From Guptibacillus hwajinpoensis (GTDB lineage: Bacteria; Bacillota; Bacilli; Bacillales; Guptibacillaceae): a stretch of 64,000 nucleotides of DNA. The notes beneath the pieces were generated by a model, which saw only the letters and a list, made by a program, of their open reading frames with translations, had not been told where the DNA came from and searched no databases. A program made the translations under genes and the position numbers. Positions 1 to 8,985 of this stretch are shown piece by piece (position 1 is the stretch's first letter; each line of letters begins with the position of its first letter). The stretch covers positions 1,116,001 to 1,180,000 of the forward strand of contig NZ_SWFM01000001.1 of assembly GCF_005144865.1 (NCBI RefSeq). Reading direction: 5' to 3'.

Positions 1-618
1 GTTCGCACGATACGCCATTTCCATGCTATCAACCATAGGCTTTCCAGTTTCATCTAGTACTTTTTTCGCAGCGTCTTCTAATTGTTTCGGTGATGAAACG
101 GTTTCATTTACCTTCTCAGGTTCTGTCGGTAAGTTCGCTTCTTCAAAAACGTCAACGTTGTAATACATGGCTTTCGGACCGATATCCGTTGGAAGACCGA
201 ATAAGAAATCGCCGTCTGTGCTTTCAGCCATATTCCATTTCCAGTCAAGGTAATCTCCTTGAATGTCTTCTGCTCCAAGGTCATATAGGTTCACAAAGCG
301 TTCTTGTGCTTCACGGTAACGATCAAGCTGATCAACTTCGATCATCGCAAGGTCTGGAGCTCCAGTACCTGCAGAAATCGATGTAAATAAACTGTTGTGG
401 TGATCTCCTAACTCAGAAGTCTTCACATTAATTTCTACATCCGGATTTTCTTTCTCGTACTCTTCGGCTAGTGATTCATAGTTTGTAGCTCCAAACGTCC
501 AGAAATCCAATGTTACCTTACCATCCTTAGATGACTCTTCTCCGCCTCCGCCACAAGCAGAAAGCAATAACGCAGAACTAAGTAACAATGGGCCAAGAAA
601 CTTCTTTTTGACTTTCAT
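1..618 (-). CDS. Extracellular solute-binding lipoprotein of a sugar-type ABC importer (3' end outside window)
   Basis: Starts at ATG 618-616 behind GGAGGGG and stays open to the window edge (206 codons seen). The N-terminus is a lipoprotein signal: MKVKKKF, a hydrophobic stretch, then the lipobox LLSAC followed by a Gly/Glu/Ser linker. The next part (VTLDFWTFG, DLAMIEVDQLDRY, GLPTDIGPKAMYYN) matches family 1 carbohydrate-binding proteins. It would sit on the outer face of the membrane and hand a sugar to permeases that should lie beyond coordinate 1. Two identical LacI-type operators flank its promoter, which supports a sugar role. Substrate unknown; the family call is firm. Confidence 0.9.
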   Translation of the reverse strand, partial: MKVKKKFLGPLLLSSALLLSACGGGGEESSKDGKVTLDFWTFGATNYESLAEEYEKENPDVEINVKTSELGDHHNSLFTSISAGTGAPDLAMIEVDQLDRYREAQERFVNLYDLGAEDIQGDYLDWKWNMAESTDGDFLFGLPTDIGPKAMYYNVDVFEEANLPTEPEKVNETVSSPKQLEDAAKKVLDETGKPMVDSMEMAYRAN

Positions 619-677
619 GTAAATCCCCTCCATATAAATGATAGACACCATACACTAACCCGCCCAGATGATTAAAG

Positions 678-689
678 GAAACCGGTTTC
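678..689. promoter_or_regulatory. LacI-family operator, promoter-proximal copy
   Basis: Perfect 12-bp palindrome GAAACCGGTTTC with the central CG typical of LacI/GalR operators. It lies in the leader of the solute-binding protein gene, between the promoter and the start codon, where bound repressor would block elongation. An identical copy lies at 803-814. Confidence 0.75.
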
Positions 690-732
690 GTAAATCAGCA
701 AAAAAAATTGCCGGAATGGTTCGTTAGATACG

Positions 733-761
733 ATTTAACCACATAATGTATCCGATTTCAA
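733..761 (-). promoter_or_regulatory. Sigma-A promoter of the solute-binding protein gene
   Basis: On the minus strand: -35 TTGAAA (756-761), 17-bp spacer, -10 TTAAAT (733-738). It lies between the two GAAACCGGTTTC operators. Predicted from sequence only. Confidence 0.5.
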
Positions 762-802
762 GAGTTAATGCGTTAATTTTCTTAAATTTCAGGTTTGAAG
801 AA

Positions 803-814
803 GAAACCGGTTTC
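803..814. promoter_or_regulatory. LacI-family operator, upstream copy
   Basis: Second perfect GAAACCGGTTTC, 125 bp centre-to-centre from the first and upstream of the -35 box. The spacing is close to twelve helical turns, so both sites face the same side of the DNA and could be bridged by one repressor tetramer. Apart from these sites the stretch 619-1140 holds nothing I recognise. Confidence 0.7.
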
Positions 815-1140
815 CTAAACGAACTAAAGCTACTGGTACATCGTTTAAAACCACTATCTTCGCTACAATTCCTATGACCACAAGACTTACTGCGACATCA
901 TACTGTGCTTTAATACTACGTTTTATACCATTCTGAGTTTTTTTCATAGTGAAGTTTAAATAAAGAGAAATGCCGTTGGGTGATGAAGATTTTCCAATGA
1001 TTACGGAAATTTCCCCTTTCACTTACCACCCATTAATTTTCATTCACCACTATCATGACCAGCTCCGTTTGTTATCTTCTTTTAACTCCTCTATAATGAT
1101 GGACAGACTAAGTATCGAACGGATGAGAAAGGAGACCAGG

Positions 1141-1437
1141 ATGTATTATCATACGAAAATGAGAACCTGGAGAACATATCTCTTTATAGTGTTAAGCCTT
1201 TTAACGACACTTGCCATGTTTCTGCTTGAACCGATTTCGACTAATGCTGGCGAATCCGTTGGCATCTTCATTATGATCTTTATTATTGCTGGCTGTGTTC
1301 TTTCTGCCTTGTTAGCTTTCGTCGTATTTAGAACAAGTGAAGAGAAGAAAGGATTAGCAAGCATCGCCCTTCTACTCACGTTGTTTAACGTATCGATCGT
1401 TTTATACTTTCTATGGGTTGGGATACGATTAGCGTAG
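1141..1437 (+). CDS. Small three-helix membrane protein
   Basis: 98 residues from ATG 1141, chosen because AAAGGAG precedes it at good spacing; the open frame runs further upstream without another ribosome binding site. Three hydrophobic segments (about residues 12-30, 40-60 and 70-95) are separated by short charged loops such as FRTSEEKKG. No family is recognised. It stands alone and is followed by a REP-like repeat and a strong terminator. Confidence 0.6.
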   Translation: MYYHTKMRTWRTYLFIVLSLLTTLAMFLLEPISTNAGESVGIFIMIFIIAGCVLSALLAFVVFRTSEEKKGLASIALLLTLFNVSIVLYFLWVGIRLA

Positions 1438-1440
1438 GAC

Positions 1441-1480
1441 GGTGCCTGTCACCACCCGCTTTTGCTCGAATCATGTCGAA
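1441..1480 (+). repeat. REP-like palindromic repeat, copy 1
   Basis: Contains GGTGCCTGTCACCACCCG, then TTTTGCTCGAA and ATGTCGAA. The same arrangement occurs at 2393-2434 and 63847-63880. The core GGTG-CCTGT-CACC is a short hairpin. Confidence 0.65.
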
Positions 1481-1485
1481 CAAGA

Positions 1486-1523
1486 AACAAGAGGAGTCAG
1501 GCCCATGCCTGACTCCTCTTGTT
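1486..1523 (+). terminator. Rho-independent terminator after the small membrane protein
   Basis: 17-bp perfect stem (AACAAGAGGAGTCAGGC and its complement) around a CCAT loop, followed by TTCTTTATC. It is symmetrical enough to serve both strands. Confidence 0.75.
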
Positions 1524-1550
1524 CTTTATCATAGTATGCGTTTTGTCCTT

Positions 1551-1736
1551 TCAACTAGTAACTAATAAAGGGATACATTCTATCATAATCAGAATGACCC
1601 CACCTAAAATACAAAGTCCCTCAGAAGTGTTTGAAATGACAATAAGATCATAGAAATAGTCCAGATATGTATTGGTCCTACCCCTACTCTTCCTATCTCT
1701 CCATATATCTCTCAATCCCCAATAAAGAAAAATCAC
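1551..1736 (-). CDS. Possible small membrane protein
   Basis: 61 codons from GTG 1736. The frame is open a little further upstream but shows no ATG or clear ribosome binding site. The sequence has one hydrophobic segment at each end (IFLYWGLRDIW and CILGGVILIMIECIPLL) around a charged middle, so it could be a real two-helix protein or the remnant of a longer one. Family unknown. Confidence 0.3.
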   Translation of the reverse strand: MIFLYWGLRDIWRDRKSRGRTNTYLDYFYDLIVISNTSEGLCILGGVILIMIECIPLLVTS

Positions 1737-1836
1737 ACCAATTAAACACCAAACAAAGCTTATCTAATTATTCGTCAAACATAAATAAGTACCGCTTCAT
1801 TTATCAATACTACCTAATAAAAGGTGGTGCGAACAT

Positions 1837-2388
1837 ATGAAGCAACAGGAACACTTTGAACATATTCACACAATAAGAAAAGAACTTGAAAACTCTTATC
1901 TTGATTATTGGCAACAGTTCTCGAACATTAATGAATGGAAATTCTGGTTGGTACTAGCGATGTTCATTATTCCGCTTGTTGTTTTGTATTTCAAAATCGA
2001 TAGAAGTAAAATCTTTTTATTAGGCTTTTTTGGTTATTCTATACACATCTTTGCCGCTTACGTCGACGCTTTTGGCATTAAGAAAAATTGGTGGGACTAT
2101 CCTTACGCCATCTCCCCTCAACTCCCTGGGAGTATTGGTATTGATGCATCTATTATTCCGGTCTATTTCATTTTTTTGTACCAATGGTGTTTGAACAAAA
2201 AGAAGAACCATTGGTTATACGGTACACTTTCAGCTTTTGGTTTTACCTTTATCATTAAACCACTACTCATTTGGTTAAATGTCTTTCAACCCTACACTAA
2301 CTTCTTTGTGTTGTTACTTTGTTATTTATTCGTGATATACATAGCAAAACTAATTACGGATATCTTTATTCACATGTCAAAGAATTAA
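1837..2388 (+). CDS. CBO0543-like multi-pass membrane protein
   Basis: 183 residues from ATG 1837 with AAAGGTGGTG upstream. A soluble N-terminal helix of about 35 residues is followed by five to six hydrophobic segments. The features FGYSIHIFAAYVDAFGIKKNWWDYPYAISPQLPGS resemble the CBO0543 family of uncharacterised Firmicutes membrane proteins, often found near germination or sporulation genes. It lies just upstream of the ger operon but is separated from it by a REP-like repeat, so it is probably transcribed on its own. Function unknown. The window has another member of this type at 50230-50745 and possibly one at 54219-54665. Confidence 0.7.
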   Translation: MKQQEHFEHIHTIRKELENSYLDYWQQFSNINEWKFWLVLAMFIIPLVVLYFKIDRSKIFLLGFFGYSIHIFAAYVDAFGIKKNWWDYPYAISPQLPGSIGIDASIIPVYFIFLYQWCLNKKKNHWLYGTLSAFGFTFIIKPLLIWLNVFQPYTNFFVLLLCYLFVIYIAKLITDIFIHMSKN

Positions 2389-2392
2389 ACGC

Positions 2393-2434
2393 GAGTGCCT
2401 GTCACCACCCGGTTTTGCTCGAAATATGTCGAAT
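2393..2434 (+). repeat. REP-like palindromic repeat, copy 2
   Basis: GTGCCTGTCACCACCCGG followed by TTTTGCTCGAA and ATGTCGAA, same layout as 1441-1480. Confidence 0.6.
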
Positions 2435-2524
2435 GAATAAAGCTAACCTCCTCTTCCAAATGCATAATGATTTCCCTCCGTGAGAAACTAATGGTAAAAG
2501 ACAGTTTTAAGGGGTTTTTTGTCT

Positions 2525-4048
2525 ATGAAACGTAGGAAACAGCGGCAGCATAAGAAAGATACGGAACCTCAATCTACTGAGCTTTCACTCAGTTTGGAAG
2601 TAAATGAATCTCAGATTAGAAATAATTTCTCTGATTGTCAGGATATTGTTTATCACAATTATCAATTCAGTGAAGCATATAAGGAAAAGGCTCTCGTCCT
2701 TTTCTGTGAAACAATTATTCAGGATGAAAAAGCTAATTTACTAAAGGAAGTTATGCAGGATCTTGTTTCACATGACGTTGGTGACGCTCAAGAAGTGAAC
2801 ATGATGGATGTGAAACAATTCTTCACAAAGCACGGGGTGACATCAAGAGCGGTTAATGTAGTCGAAACACTAGAAGATGTTACGACAAAGGTGCTTGAAG
2901 GTCATATTGTCCTTCTGTTTCAGAATTGGAATAAGGCTATTACGTACGATGCCTTTTCTGTTGAGAAACGTGCCGTCGGCGAGCCGCAGAATGAGGTTTC
3001 TGTTATTGGTCCACGTGAAGGAACCATTGAAAACCTAACGAAGAACATCGGCCTCATTCGCTCGAGATTAAAATCAGATAAATTAAAGTTCAAAATCAAA
3101 CAACTCGGAAATAATACTAAATCGAAAGTGGCTTATGCTTATTTAAAAGGAACAGTACCCGAAGACACATTGAATGAATTTGAGAAACGGTTTAATCAAA
3201 TAAAAGAAGAAGAAATCCTTGAAACATCTTATTTTGCTGAGTTGCTAGAAGACTCTACTTACTCTCCCTTTCCTCAATTTCGAACAACGGAAAGGCCTGA
3301 TGTAGCTGTATCTGCTCTACTTAGCGGCAAAATCATTGCATTAGTTGATGGAACTCCTACCATACTTGTTTGTCCTGGTTTGTTTATTGAGTTCTTTCAA
3401 TCTCCATCTGATTACTATCAGAGGACATTGTTTTCCTCTTTAATCCGTGTGATCCGCATTATAGGATATATCATAAGCTTGTCATTACCAAGTATTTATA
3501 TTGCCCTCTCCACCTTTCATACAGAGTTAATCCCTACTGTTTTACTAATGGCCATATTAGATACACGAGAAGGTATGCCGTTTCCCGCTCTTGTTGAAGC
3601 ACTGATTATGATCTTTTTCTTCGAGTTGCTACAAGAAGCTAGCTTACGTCTTCCTCGCCCGATCGGTTCTGCGGTTAGTATTGTCGGTGCGTTGGTTATT
3701 GGAGATGCCTCCATTAATGCTGGGATTGCATCACCTATGATGGTTGTTGTAGTCGCATTAACTGGAATTGCATCGTTCTCAATACCACAATATGATTTTG
3801 GTACGTCTTCACGAATACTAAGATTGCCATTAATGATCGCTTCCGCTGTATTAGGGGGATTTGGTTTAATGATTGGTTTTCTCCTTATCTACCTTCATCT
3901 CACTAGTTTACGTTCGTTAGGGCAACCATATTTCGCTCCACTCGCACCTATTCGATCGGGTATACTATATGAATTTATCTTTCGTTCGCCACTACCATCT
4001 CAGCTTAAAAGACATAAACAACCTAACTTCAATCCCAATCGAAAATAA
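2525..4048 (+). CDS. gerKA: Spore germinant receptor subunit A (GerA family)
   Basis: 507 residues from ATG 2525; AAGGGG lies 10 nt upstream, so this ATG is preferred over the in-frame TTG six bases earlier. A basic soluble N-terminal domain (about residues 1-285) is followed by a membrane domain of about five helices (from SLIRVIRIIGYIISLSLPSIYIAL). Family signatures are visible: ERPDVAVSALLSGKIIALVDGTP, DTREGMPFPALVEALIMIFFFELLQEA, RLPRPIGSAVSIVGALVIGDA. It is the A subunit of an inner-spore-membrane receptor made with the B and C subunits encoded next. Which ger locus it is orthologous to, and the germinant, cannot be told; the symbol is by family. Confidence 0.93.
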   Translation: MKRRKQRQHKKDTEPQSTELSLSLEVNESQIRNNFSDCQDIVYHNYQFSEAYKEKALVLFCETIIQDEKANLLKEVMQDLVSHDVGDAQEVNMMDVKQFFTKHGVTSRAVNVVETLEDVTTKVLEGHIVLLFQNWNKAITYDAFSVEKRAVGEPQNEVSVIGPREGTIENLTKNIGLIRSRLKSDKLKFKIKQLGNNTKSKVAYAYLKGTVPEDTLNEFEKRFNQIKEEEILETSYFAELLEDSTYSPFPQFRTTERPDVAVSALLSGKIIALVDGTPTILVCPGLFIEFFQSPSDYYQRTLFSSLIRVIRIIGYIISLSLPSIYIALSTFHTELIPTVLLMAILDTREGMPFPALVEALIMIFFFELLQEASLRLPRPIGSAVSIVGALVIGDASINAGIASPMMVVVVALTGIASFSIPQYDFGTSSRILRLPLMIASAVLGGFGLMIGFLLIYLHLTSLRSLGQPYFAPLAPIRSGILYEFIFRSPLPSQLKRHKQPNFNPNRK

Positions 4049-4060
4049 GGTGATGAATGT

Positions 4061-5215
4061 ATGAAATTAAAGCAAATTTGCTTATCCATTCTATTAATTA
4101 ATTCCTCCCTTTTATTAACTGGATGTTGGGATCATAATGAATTACCAGCTTACGGATTCGTTCAAGCAGTTGCGATTGATTTGTCTGAAGGTGAAGAGAA
4201 AATAGACTTAACAACGCAATTTATTAAACCCTCCCCCAAAATCGGTAGTGCTGGAGGAGCAGGTGAGGATGCATTTGTTAATATCGAAACATCAGGAGAT
4301 TCCATCTTTGAAGCAATCCGCGACATTACAACTCACCTAGGACGAAAAGCACAGTGGAGCCATACGAGAGTCATCTTAATTAGTGAAGATATCGCAAAAA
4401 GCAGAAACATTGGCGAAATACTAGAGTTTTTCTATCGTGATCATGAACCGAGAATGTTAATCACACTTGGAATTATGGAAGGGAAAGCGAAGGATTATTT
4501 AGATCAGAAACCGTTTATTGAGAACACGATTAGTCAACAATTGAAAGAAATAGAAGAAGCATCGCATAAATACAGTTCAAAAGCGATGGAAGTGAACCTT
4601 CTAACATTTGGAAGAGAATTGAAAAGCCAGACACGAACAGCTAAGATTCCGTATTACCATTTAGAAGAATCTGGCGAAGCGGTCATAGCAGGGCTTGCTA
4701 TAATCAATAACGGCAAGATGTCTGGGGCCATATCCCCTCTCCAAACTGAAGCACTTCTCACTATTCTAGGTGATTATCAATTCGGGATTATTGAAGTGCC
4801 TTGTGAAGTTGAAGGTGAAACGATTAAAGAAACAATTGAGGTAAGTAAGGTCGAAACAGATATGAAAGCGAGCGTAGTCAGTGGAAACATTTCCGCAATG
4901 GTGAAGATCGATATGGAAGGTGACGTAGGGGAATTAAAGTGTACAGTTATCGATAAAAGTGAGGACATGCATAAGTTCAATCAAAAAGTAGCGGATGTCG
5001 TGAAAACCAATATTGAAGAAACGCTACAGCACCTTCAAAAAGATGAAGTCGATGTCATCGGATTAGGCAACGCCATCTATCGAAAACACCCGAAAGTATG
5101 GAAAGAACTGCAGAAAGACTGGCCAGAGACATTTAGTGAGGTCACCTTTACCGTGGATGTGAAAATGGATATTAACAATACAGGCTCTGATCTTGGTAAA
5201 CCATTCTTTGAATAA
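4061..5215 (+). CDS. gerKC: Spore germinant receptor subunit C, lipoprotein (Ger(x)C family)
   Basis: 384 residues from ATG 4061 with AAGGTGATG upstream, 12 bp after gerKA. The signal peptide ends in the lipobox LLLTGC (Cys at about residue 22) followed by WDHNELP, the GerC hallmark. The rest is the three-domain GerC fold, with FIKPSPKIG and the C-terminal IGLGNAIYRKHPKVWKEL region. It is anchored by its lipidated cysteine in the spore inner membrane and completes the receptor. Normal length, no damage seen. Confidence 0.93.
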   Translation: MKLKQICLSILLINSSLLLTGCWDHNELPAYGFVQAVAIDLSEGEEKIDLTTQFIKPSPKIGSAGGAGEDAFVNIETSGDSIFEAIRDITTHLGRKAQWSHTRVILISEDIAKSRNIGEILEFFYRDHEPRMLITLGIMEGKAKDYLDQKPFIENTISQQLKEIEEASHKYSSKAMEVNLLTFGRELKSQTRTAKIPYYHLEESGEAVIAGLAIINNGKMSGAISPLQTEALLTILGDYQFGIIEVPCEVEGETIKETIEVSKVETDMKASVVSGNISAMVKIDMEGDVGELKCTVIDKSEDMHKFNQKVADVVKTNIEETLQHLQKDEVDVIGLGNAIYRKHPKVWKELQKDWPETFSEVTFTVDVKMDINNTGSDLGKPFFE

Positions 5216-5226
5216 GGAGAACCGTG

Positions 5227-5466
5227 ATGATTGAAAAAATACTTGTAATGGTCGTGGTTTATCTTCTAATTGGTTATGCAAGGCTCATACAACATACCAG
5301 AAGTGAGCGTAAAGAATCTATTCTTTATTCCACCCTTGTGCTCATCTCATTTTATTTAAGCTTCATTTTCATTACGAATTCGACTGCATTCAATTTAGAT
5401 GATCTCTTCGATTTTCTTTTCGGACCATCTGCGCGAGCAGTACTCGCTTATTTTACTTCTCCTTAA
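5227..5466 (+). CDS. Small two-helix protein of the germinant receptor operon (GerD-subunit-like)
   Basis: 79 residues from ATG 5227 (AAGGAG 7 nt upstream; a GTG directly before the ATG is less well spaced). Two hydrophobic segments (about residues 2-17 and 30-50) end in FGPSARAVLAYFTSP. Many ger operons carry a two-helix D-type subunit in this size range that modulates receptor activity. Its position between gerKC and gerKB fits that role; there is no sequence signature I can name. Confidence 0.7.
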   Translation: MIEKILVMVVVYLLIGYARLIQHTRSERKESILYSTLVLISFYLSFIFITNSTAFNLDDLFDFLFGPSARAVLAYFTSP

Positions 5467-5484
5467 ACAAAGGGGGTTCCAATT

Positions 5485-6588
5485 ATGAAGAACAAAGAAA
5501 CGATTAGTACGTGGCAAATGATTCTATTGTTTCAAGCGTTCATCACAGGCTCCTCCATCATTAATATTCAGGGGCCTTTTATTGGCATTGCTGAAAACGG
5601 GGCATGGATTTCCCTTTTACTAGCTAATGCTATAGGGTTTTTTATCCTTGCACTTGTGCTGTGGTTATATGAGAAATATCCTGACCTATCTTATATTCAA
5701 TACACCAAATTATTACTTGGAAAAGGTGGAGCCTATCTATTTGGGATTGCACTTGCTCTTTTGCTTTTTCAGATCACAGCCAATATTACACATGGGATGG
5801 GCCAATTCTTCTCAACTTCTATGATGAAACAAACACCACTCTATATCTTTCATTTTCTCATTTTGTTCGTCGCAGCACTCACGGTTAAAGCAGGAATAGA
5901 AGTAATGGCACGGATGTTTCATGGAATCCTTTATTTGATTCTTTTCATTATATCCTTCATCATCCTTCTGAATCTTACCCACTTCCATCCTGAATACTTA
6001 CTTCCCGTTCTCCCGATGGGGTGGAAACCTATACTGCACGGTGCTTATATAGGCTTTGGTTTTCCCTATATGGATATTATGTATTTCGCAATGATTCTTC
6101 CCTATCTAAAGCACAATATGGATAAACCGTTCAAACGCTGGATGTATCTAGGTTTGTTCATTAATGGTATTGTTCTAGCCATCACGATCGTTGCCTCAAT
6201 CATGATCCTCGGTCCGATGGTACTAACAGAGAAATTTCCAATTTTTCAAATAGCGAGAATTATACAGATTGGAGAGATTATCCAACGTGTTGAATCAGTG
6301 TTTGGAATGGCCTTGATCATTGCTTCGTTTATGAAAATTACAATGATGCTCTTTATCATAAATGAAGTCGTGACTCAGCTTTTCGACATACAAGACAAAA
6401 GGGTAATGGTCTTCCCTAATACCTTACTTGTCTACCTTCTCTCACTCACTATGTATCACAATGAAATAGAACTCGGAGAAAGTGGTCTAATCATGGAGAC
6501 GATTCTTGCCTTTTTCTTAGCGTTCCTACCATTACTCATCGTTGCGATTAGAGGTTTTTTTGTGAAGGAGAATCGCGGTCGCAACTAA
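5485..6588 (+). CDS. gerKB: Spore germinant receptor subunit B, APC-type permease (GerAB family)
   Basis: 367 residues from ATG 5485 behind AAAGGGGG. About ten membrane segments start near residue 10 (ISTWQMILLFQAFITGSSI), typical of GerAB/endospore-germination permeases of the amino acid-polyamine-organocation superfamily. In characterised receptors this subunit binds the germinant. It is the last gene of the operon, in the order A-C-small-B. No terminator is obvious directly after it. Confidence 0.92.
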   Translation: MKNKETISTWQMILLFQAFITGSSIINIQGPFIGIAENGAWISLLLANAIGFFILALVLWLYEKYPDLSYIQYTKLLLGKGGAYLFGIALALLLFQITANITHGMGQFFSTSMMKQTPLYIFHFLILFVAALTVKAGIEVMARMFHGILYLILFIISFIILLNLTHFHPEYLLPVLPMGWKPILHGAYIGFGFPYMDIMYFAMILPYLKHNMDKPFKRWMYLGLFINGIVLAITIVASIMILGPMVLTEKFPIFQIARIIQIGEIIQRVESVFGMALIIASFMKITMMLFIINEVVTQLFDIQDKRVMVFPNTLLVYLLSLTMYHNEIELGESGLIMETILAFFLAFLPLLIVAIRGFFVKENRGRN

Positions 6589-6615
6589 TTATTACGCCTC
6601 AAGCTATTCTTAAAT

Positions 6616-7017
6616 TCAAGGTCTGTATCCATAACCAAAGGAAAACAAAAAGGTAATTAGAATAAAGAGAATAGCTGATGGGATCAGACTTAATATAATT
6701 AGTGTCTTTGCCATCTTAGTTCGAGCCTCAATAAACCAATTGATGTATACAAAAAGGATGATGAAAATTAAGGGCAAGAAGAGAAAATTAGATATTGTGT
6801 CAACCCAACCAGTATTTTTATCCCAATATGCATCTGGAACAGGAAGGACATCTTTATATTTTCTATCAATATTGTTCTTTATTGTGATAAATAAATAGGA
6901 AACTACCATATAATAAGTTACAATTATGCCTTTTACCCACGAAAGTAAATACTTGTTGAAAAACACTAATATAAAAATGAGAGCCAGTGTTATATAAAAT
7001 CCTGTATATTGTTGCAT
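6616..7017 (-). CDS. Four-helix membrane protein of unknown function
   Basis: 133 residues from ATG 7017; GGGAGGTG stands 6-7 nt upstream, so this start is better than one 18 bases earlier. Hydrophobic segments at about 5-22, 28-48, 75-97 and 108-130 are separated by a polar loop (NNIDRKYKDVLPVPDAYWDKNTGW). It converges on the ger operon with a gap of only 27 bp. No family recognised. Confidence 0.65.
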   Translation of the reverse strand: MQQYTGFYITLALIFILVFFNKYLLSWVKGIIVTYYMVVSYLFITIKNNIDRKYKDVLPVPDAYWDKNTGWVDTISNFLFLPLIFIILFVYINWFIEARTKMAKTLIILSLIPSAILFILITFLFSFGYGYRP

Positions 7018-7153
7018 GCAAAACACCTCCCACAATTAACAATATCCAAAATATGGGTAATTATCAATCGTATTCCTGATATAATCTTTTAAGAATTTCA
7101 TTATGAATACCAATTAACTCAGTCGAACAACTTTACTTAGTACTTTATTCTAA

Positions 7154-7185
7154 TAAAAAAAGCTTTCCCTGTTAGATGGAAAAGC
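7154..7185 (-). terminator. Rho-independent terminator of the cupin gene
   Basis: Minus strand: GCTTTTCC - 8-nt loop - GGGAAAGC followed by TTTTTTTATT. It lies 36 bp after the cupin stop codon. Confidence 0.65.
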
Positions 7186-7220
7186 CCCCAAATTCATTGA
7201 ACCGCATTTTTCTTCATTTC

Positions 7221-8033
7221 TTACATTTTCTTGCTTTGCTTAAGAAGTTTAGATTCTCCCGAACGTTCCCATTCTTCTACTACTTCATATGCTTTTTCAG
7301 GAGAGTACCCTTTCCCTACAAGTACTCCCATTAGTATAAATTCCTGAAGAATGTGTGTAGCATTTATTCCTTTTTTAACATCATTTAACCCCTCATTTAC
7401 CAAATACTCCGTATACCGTACCCATTCATCTGGAGTCTTGCCAAAAGCTACTGTATTTCCATTTCCTTGACCGTAGCCTTCTTCAGCAGAAATTGCATCT
7501 GCTTTCGTAGGATGAACAGTACCAAAAGGATGATTTGGAGGTCCATAAATCGAATACATTTTGAGCGGAACATTTCCTGTATTGATGATATTGTGCCATG
7601 TACCAGCAGGTATCAATATTGCAAAATCGTCATAAACATTTGCTTCAAAAGTAAAATCATTTTTATTCTGACCCATTCGAACAATCCCCTGGCCTTGTTC
7701 AACACGTAAGAATTGATCGAGGTTAGGATGCATTTCTAACCCGATATCATCACCAACATCAATACTCATTAAAGTAACCTGTAAATGATCCCCAGTCCAT
7801 ATCGCTGTTCGATACGTATTGTTTTGTATTGTTGCTTCATTAATGTCAAAGACAAATGGTTGTCGTCCGTAATCTTTAATGGGAACCCTTCCAATACCAT
7901 TAGGGGGGCTTGGAGAATGGTATCTGTTTGCATGCTCAATCTCTTGAGGAGCCCAGTAAGACTGCCTTTCATTGTTATAAATCGAGTGATTATTATGATA
8001 TGGATTTTGATACAGATAAGGTCCATAGGACAT
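7221..8033 (-). CDS. Cupin-domain protein with Tyr/His/Asn-rich N-terminus, possible spore coat protein
   Basis: 270 residues from ATG 8033 (AAGGGA 8 nt upstream; a GTG 42 bases earlier has no ribosome binding site). Residues 1-45 are rich in Tyr, His, Asn and Pro (SYGPYLYQNPYH), as in spore coat proteins. A single cupin domain follows (GLEMHPNLDQFLRVEQGQG, then ILIPAGTWHNIINTG), with His/Asp metal ligands. The C-terminal 70 residues are helical (YLVNEGLNDVKKGINATHILQ). Enzymatic activity is not evident; a structural or metal-binding role in the coat is inference from composition. Confidence 0.75.
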   Translation of the reverse strand: MSYGPYLYQNPYHNNHSIYNNERQSYWAPQEIEHANRYHSPSPPNGIGRVPIKDYGRQPFVFDINEATIQNNTYRTAIWTGDHLQVTLMSIDVGDDIGLEMHPNLDQFLRVEQGQGIVRMGQNKNDFTFEANVYDDFAILIPAGTWHNIINTGNVPLKMYSIYGPPNHPFGTVHPTKADAISAEEGYGQGNGNTVAFGKTPDEWVRYTEYLVNEGLNDVKKGINATHILQEFILMGVLVGKGYSPEKAYEVVEEWERSGESKLLKQSKKM

Positions 8034-8114
8034 ATTTCTCAATCCCTTCACAGTATATAGACGTATGTTATTCACTCTGCTATGGGAATGTGCCTAGATT
8101 AAACTCCTTCATTC

Positions 8115-8243
8115 TAATAGGCTGTTTCGTAGACATTCTTGCTATAAGAGTAGTGGTTGATTTCCGCTCCAACCAACATTGAAGGGTGAATTTTTTATAC
8201 CAAACTTCTTTAAAAACAACAATTTTTAAGAAAAGAGCGTTCT
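8115..8243 (+). repeat. MITE-like 235-bp repeat family, internally deleted copy
   Basis: The left end (AGGCTGTTTCGTAGACATT, then TTGCTATAAGAG and TTTCCGCTCCA) is joined directly to the right end (TTTTTTATACCAAACTTCTT, then AACAACAAT). The GC-rich core of about 100 bp is missing. Confidence 0.7.
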
Positions 8244-8245
8244 AA

Positions 8246-8277
8246 TAAAAAGAAGCTTCTCCTGTTATGGAAAAGCT
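8246..8277 (-). terminator. Terminator of the DinB-family gene
   Basis: Minus strand: AGCTTTTCC - ATAACA - GGAGAAGCT followed by TCTTTTTATT. It lies 75 bp beyond the DinB stop. Confidence 0.6.
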
Positions 8278-8351
8278 CCCTGATTTTATCGATTTGTAGT
8301 ACAAATTTGACATGTAACCAATCAATCATTGTAGGAACGGATCTCATTAAA

Positions 8352-8876
8352 TCACCTTTTCAACACTCCCAAATACTCTTCCCACGGTCCAACATCTGTC
8401 CTATATCTCTCTGACATCACGCGCACAATCTGTGAAATATGCGTTAAATCGTGCACGACCCATGTTGAAAGCAATTCACTTAGCTTCACTTCACCGAATG
8501 CAGGGTGTAGGCCCGTTAATTCAAACTGAGATTCCAATTCGAGTCGTCCATGTAAGTTCGAAATACTCTCTGCTCGAACCTTTTTGAACTCAGCTAGCTT
8601 TTGATCGATTGAGCTTTCAGCCACGTTCGTTAAGTGGGCATACCGATCAAATGGGGGGAAAGGCTTATTTACACCTTCCCTTAGTATCATTTCTAACCTT
8701 GGTATCCAGTTGGTTTTCTCACCCTCAATAAGGTGATCAACAACTTCAGATACATTCCACGTTCCTTCTCCTTCATTCGTTTGTAACCATCCGTCAGATA
8801 AACCATTTAGCAGCCCCTCTAATGTTTTCGGCGTCCGCTCAAGTACCTCGATGGCCTCATTCAGATTAAAGTTCAT
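8352..8876 (-). CDS. DinB superfamily protein
   Basis: 174 residues from ATG 8876 behind GAGGAGG. It is an all-helical DinB/YfiT-like four-helix bundle with the usual metal-ligand histidines in [13 protein letters not shown] and [12 protein letters not shown]. Members are metal-binding and some are bacillithiol- or mycothiol-dependent transferases; the substrate here is unknown. It is a stand-alone gene with its own terminator. Two further DinB-type genes lie at 37461 and 46712. Confidence 0.85.
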   Translation of the reverse strand: MNFNLNEAIEVLERTPKTLEGLLNGLSDGWLQTNEGEGTWNVSEVVDHLIEGEKTNWIPRLEMILREGVNKPFPPFDRYAHLTNVAESSIDQKLAEFKKVRAESISNLHGRLELESQFELTGLHPAFGEVKLSELLSTWVVHDLTHISQIVRVMSERYRTDVGPWEEYLGVLKR

Positions 8877-8985
8877 ATGCCGTCCTCCTCTATGTCATAG
8901 TACAACATGCAATATACACAAAAGGTGTAGAGAAGTCACACTCCTCTACACCCGTTTCCTTTTACTCTTAACGTCGTTTACTCTC

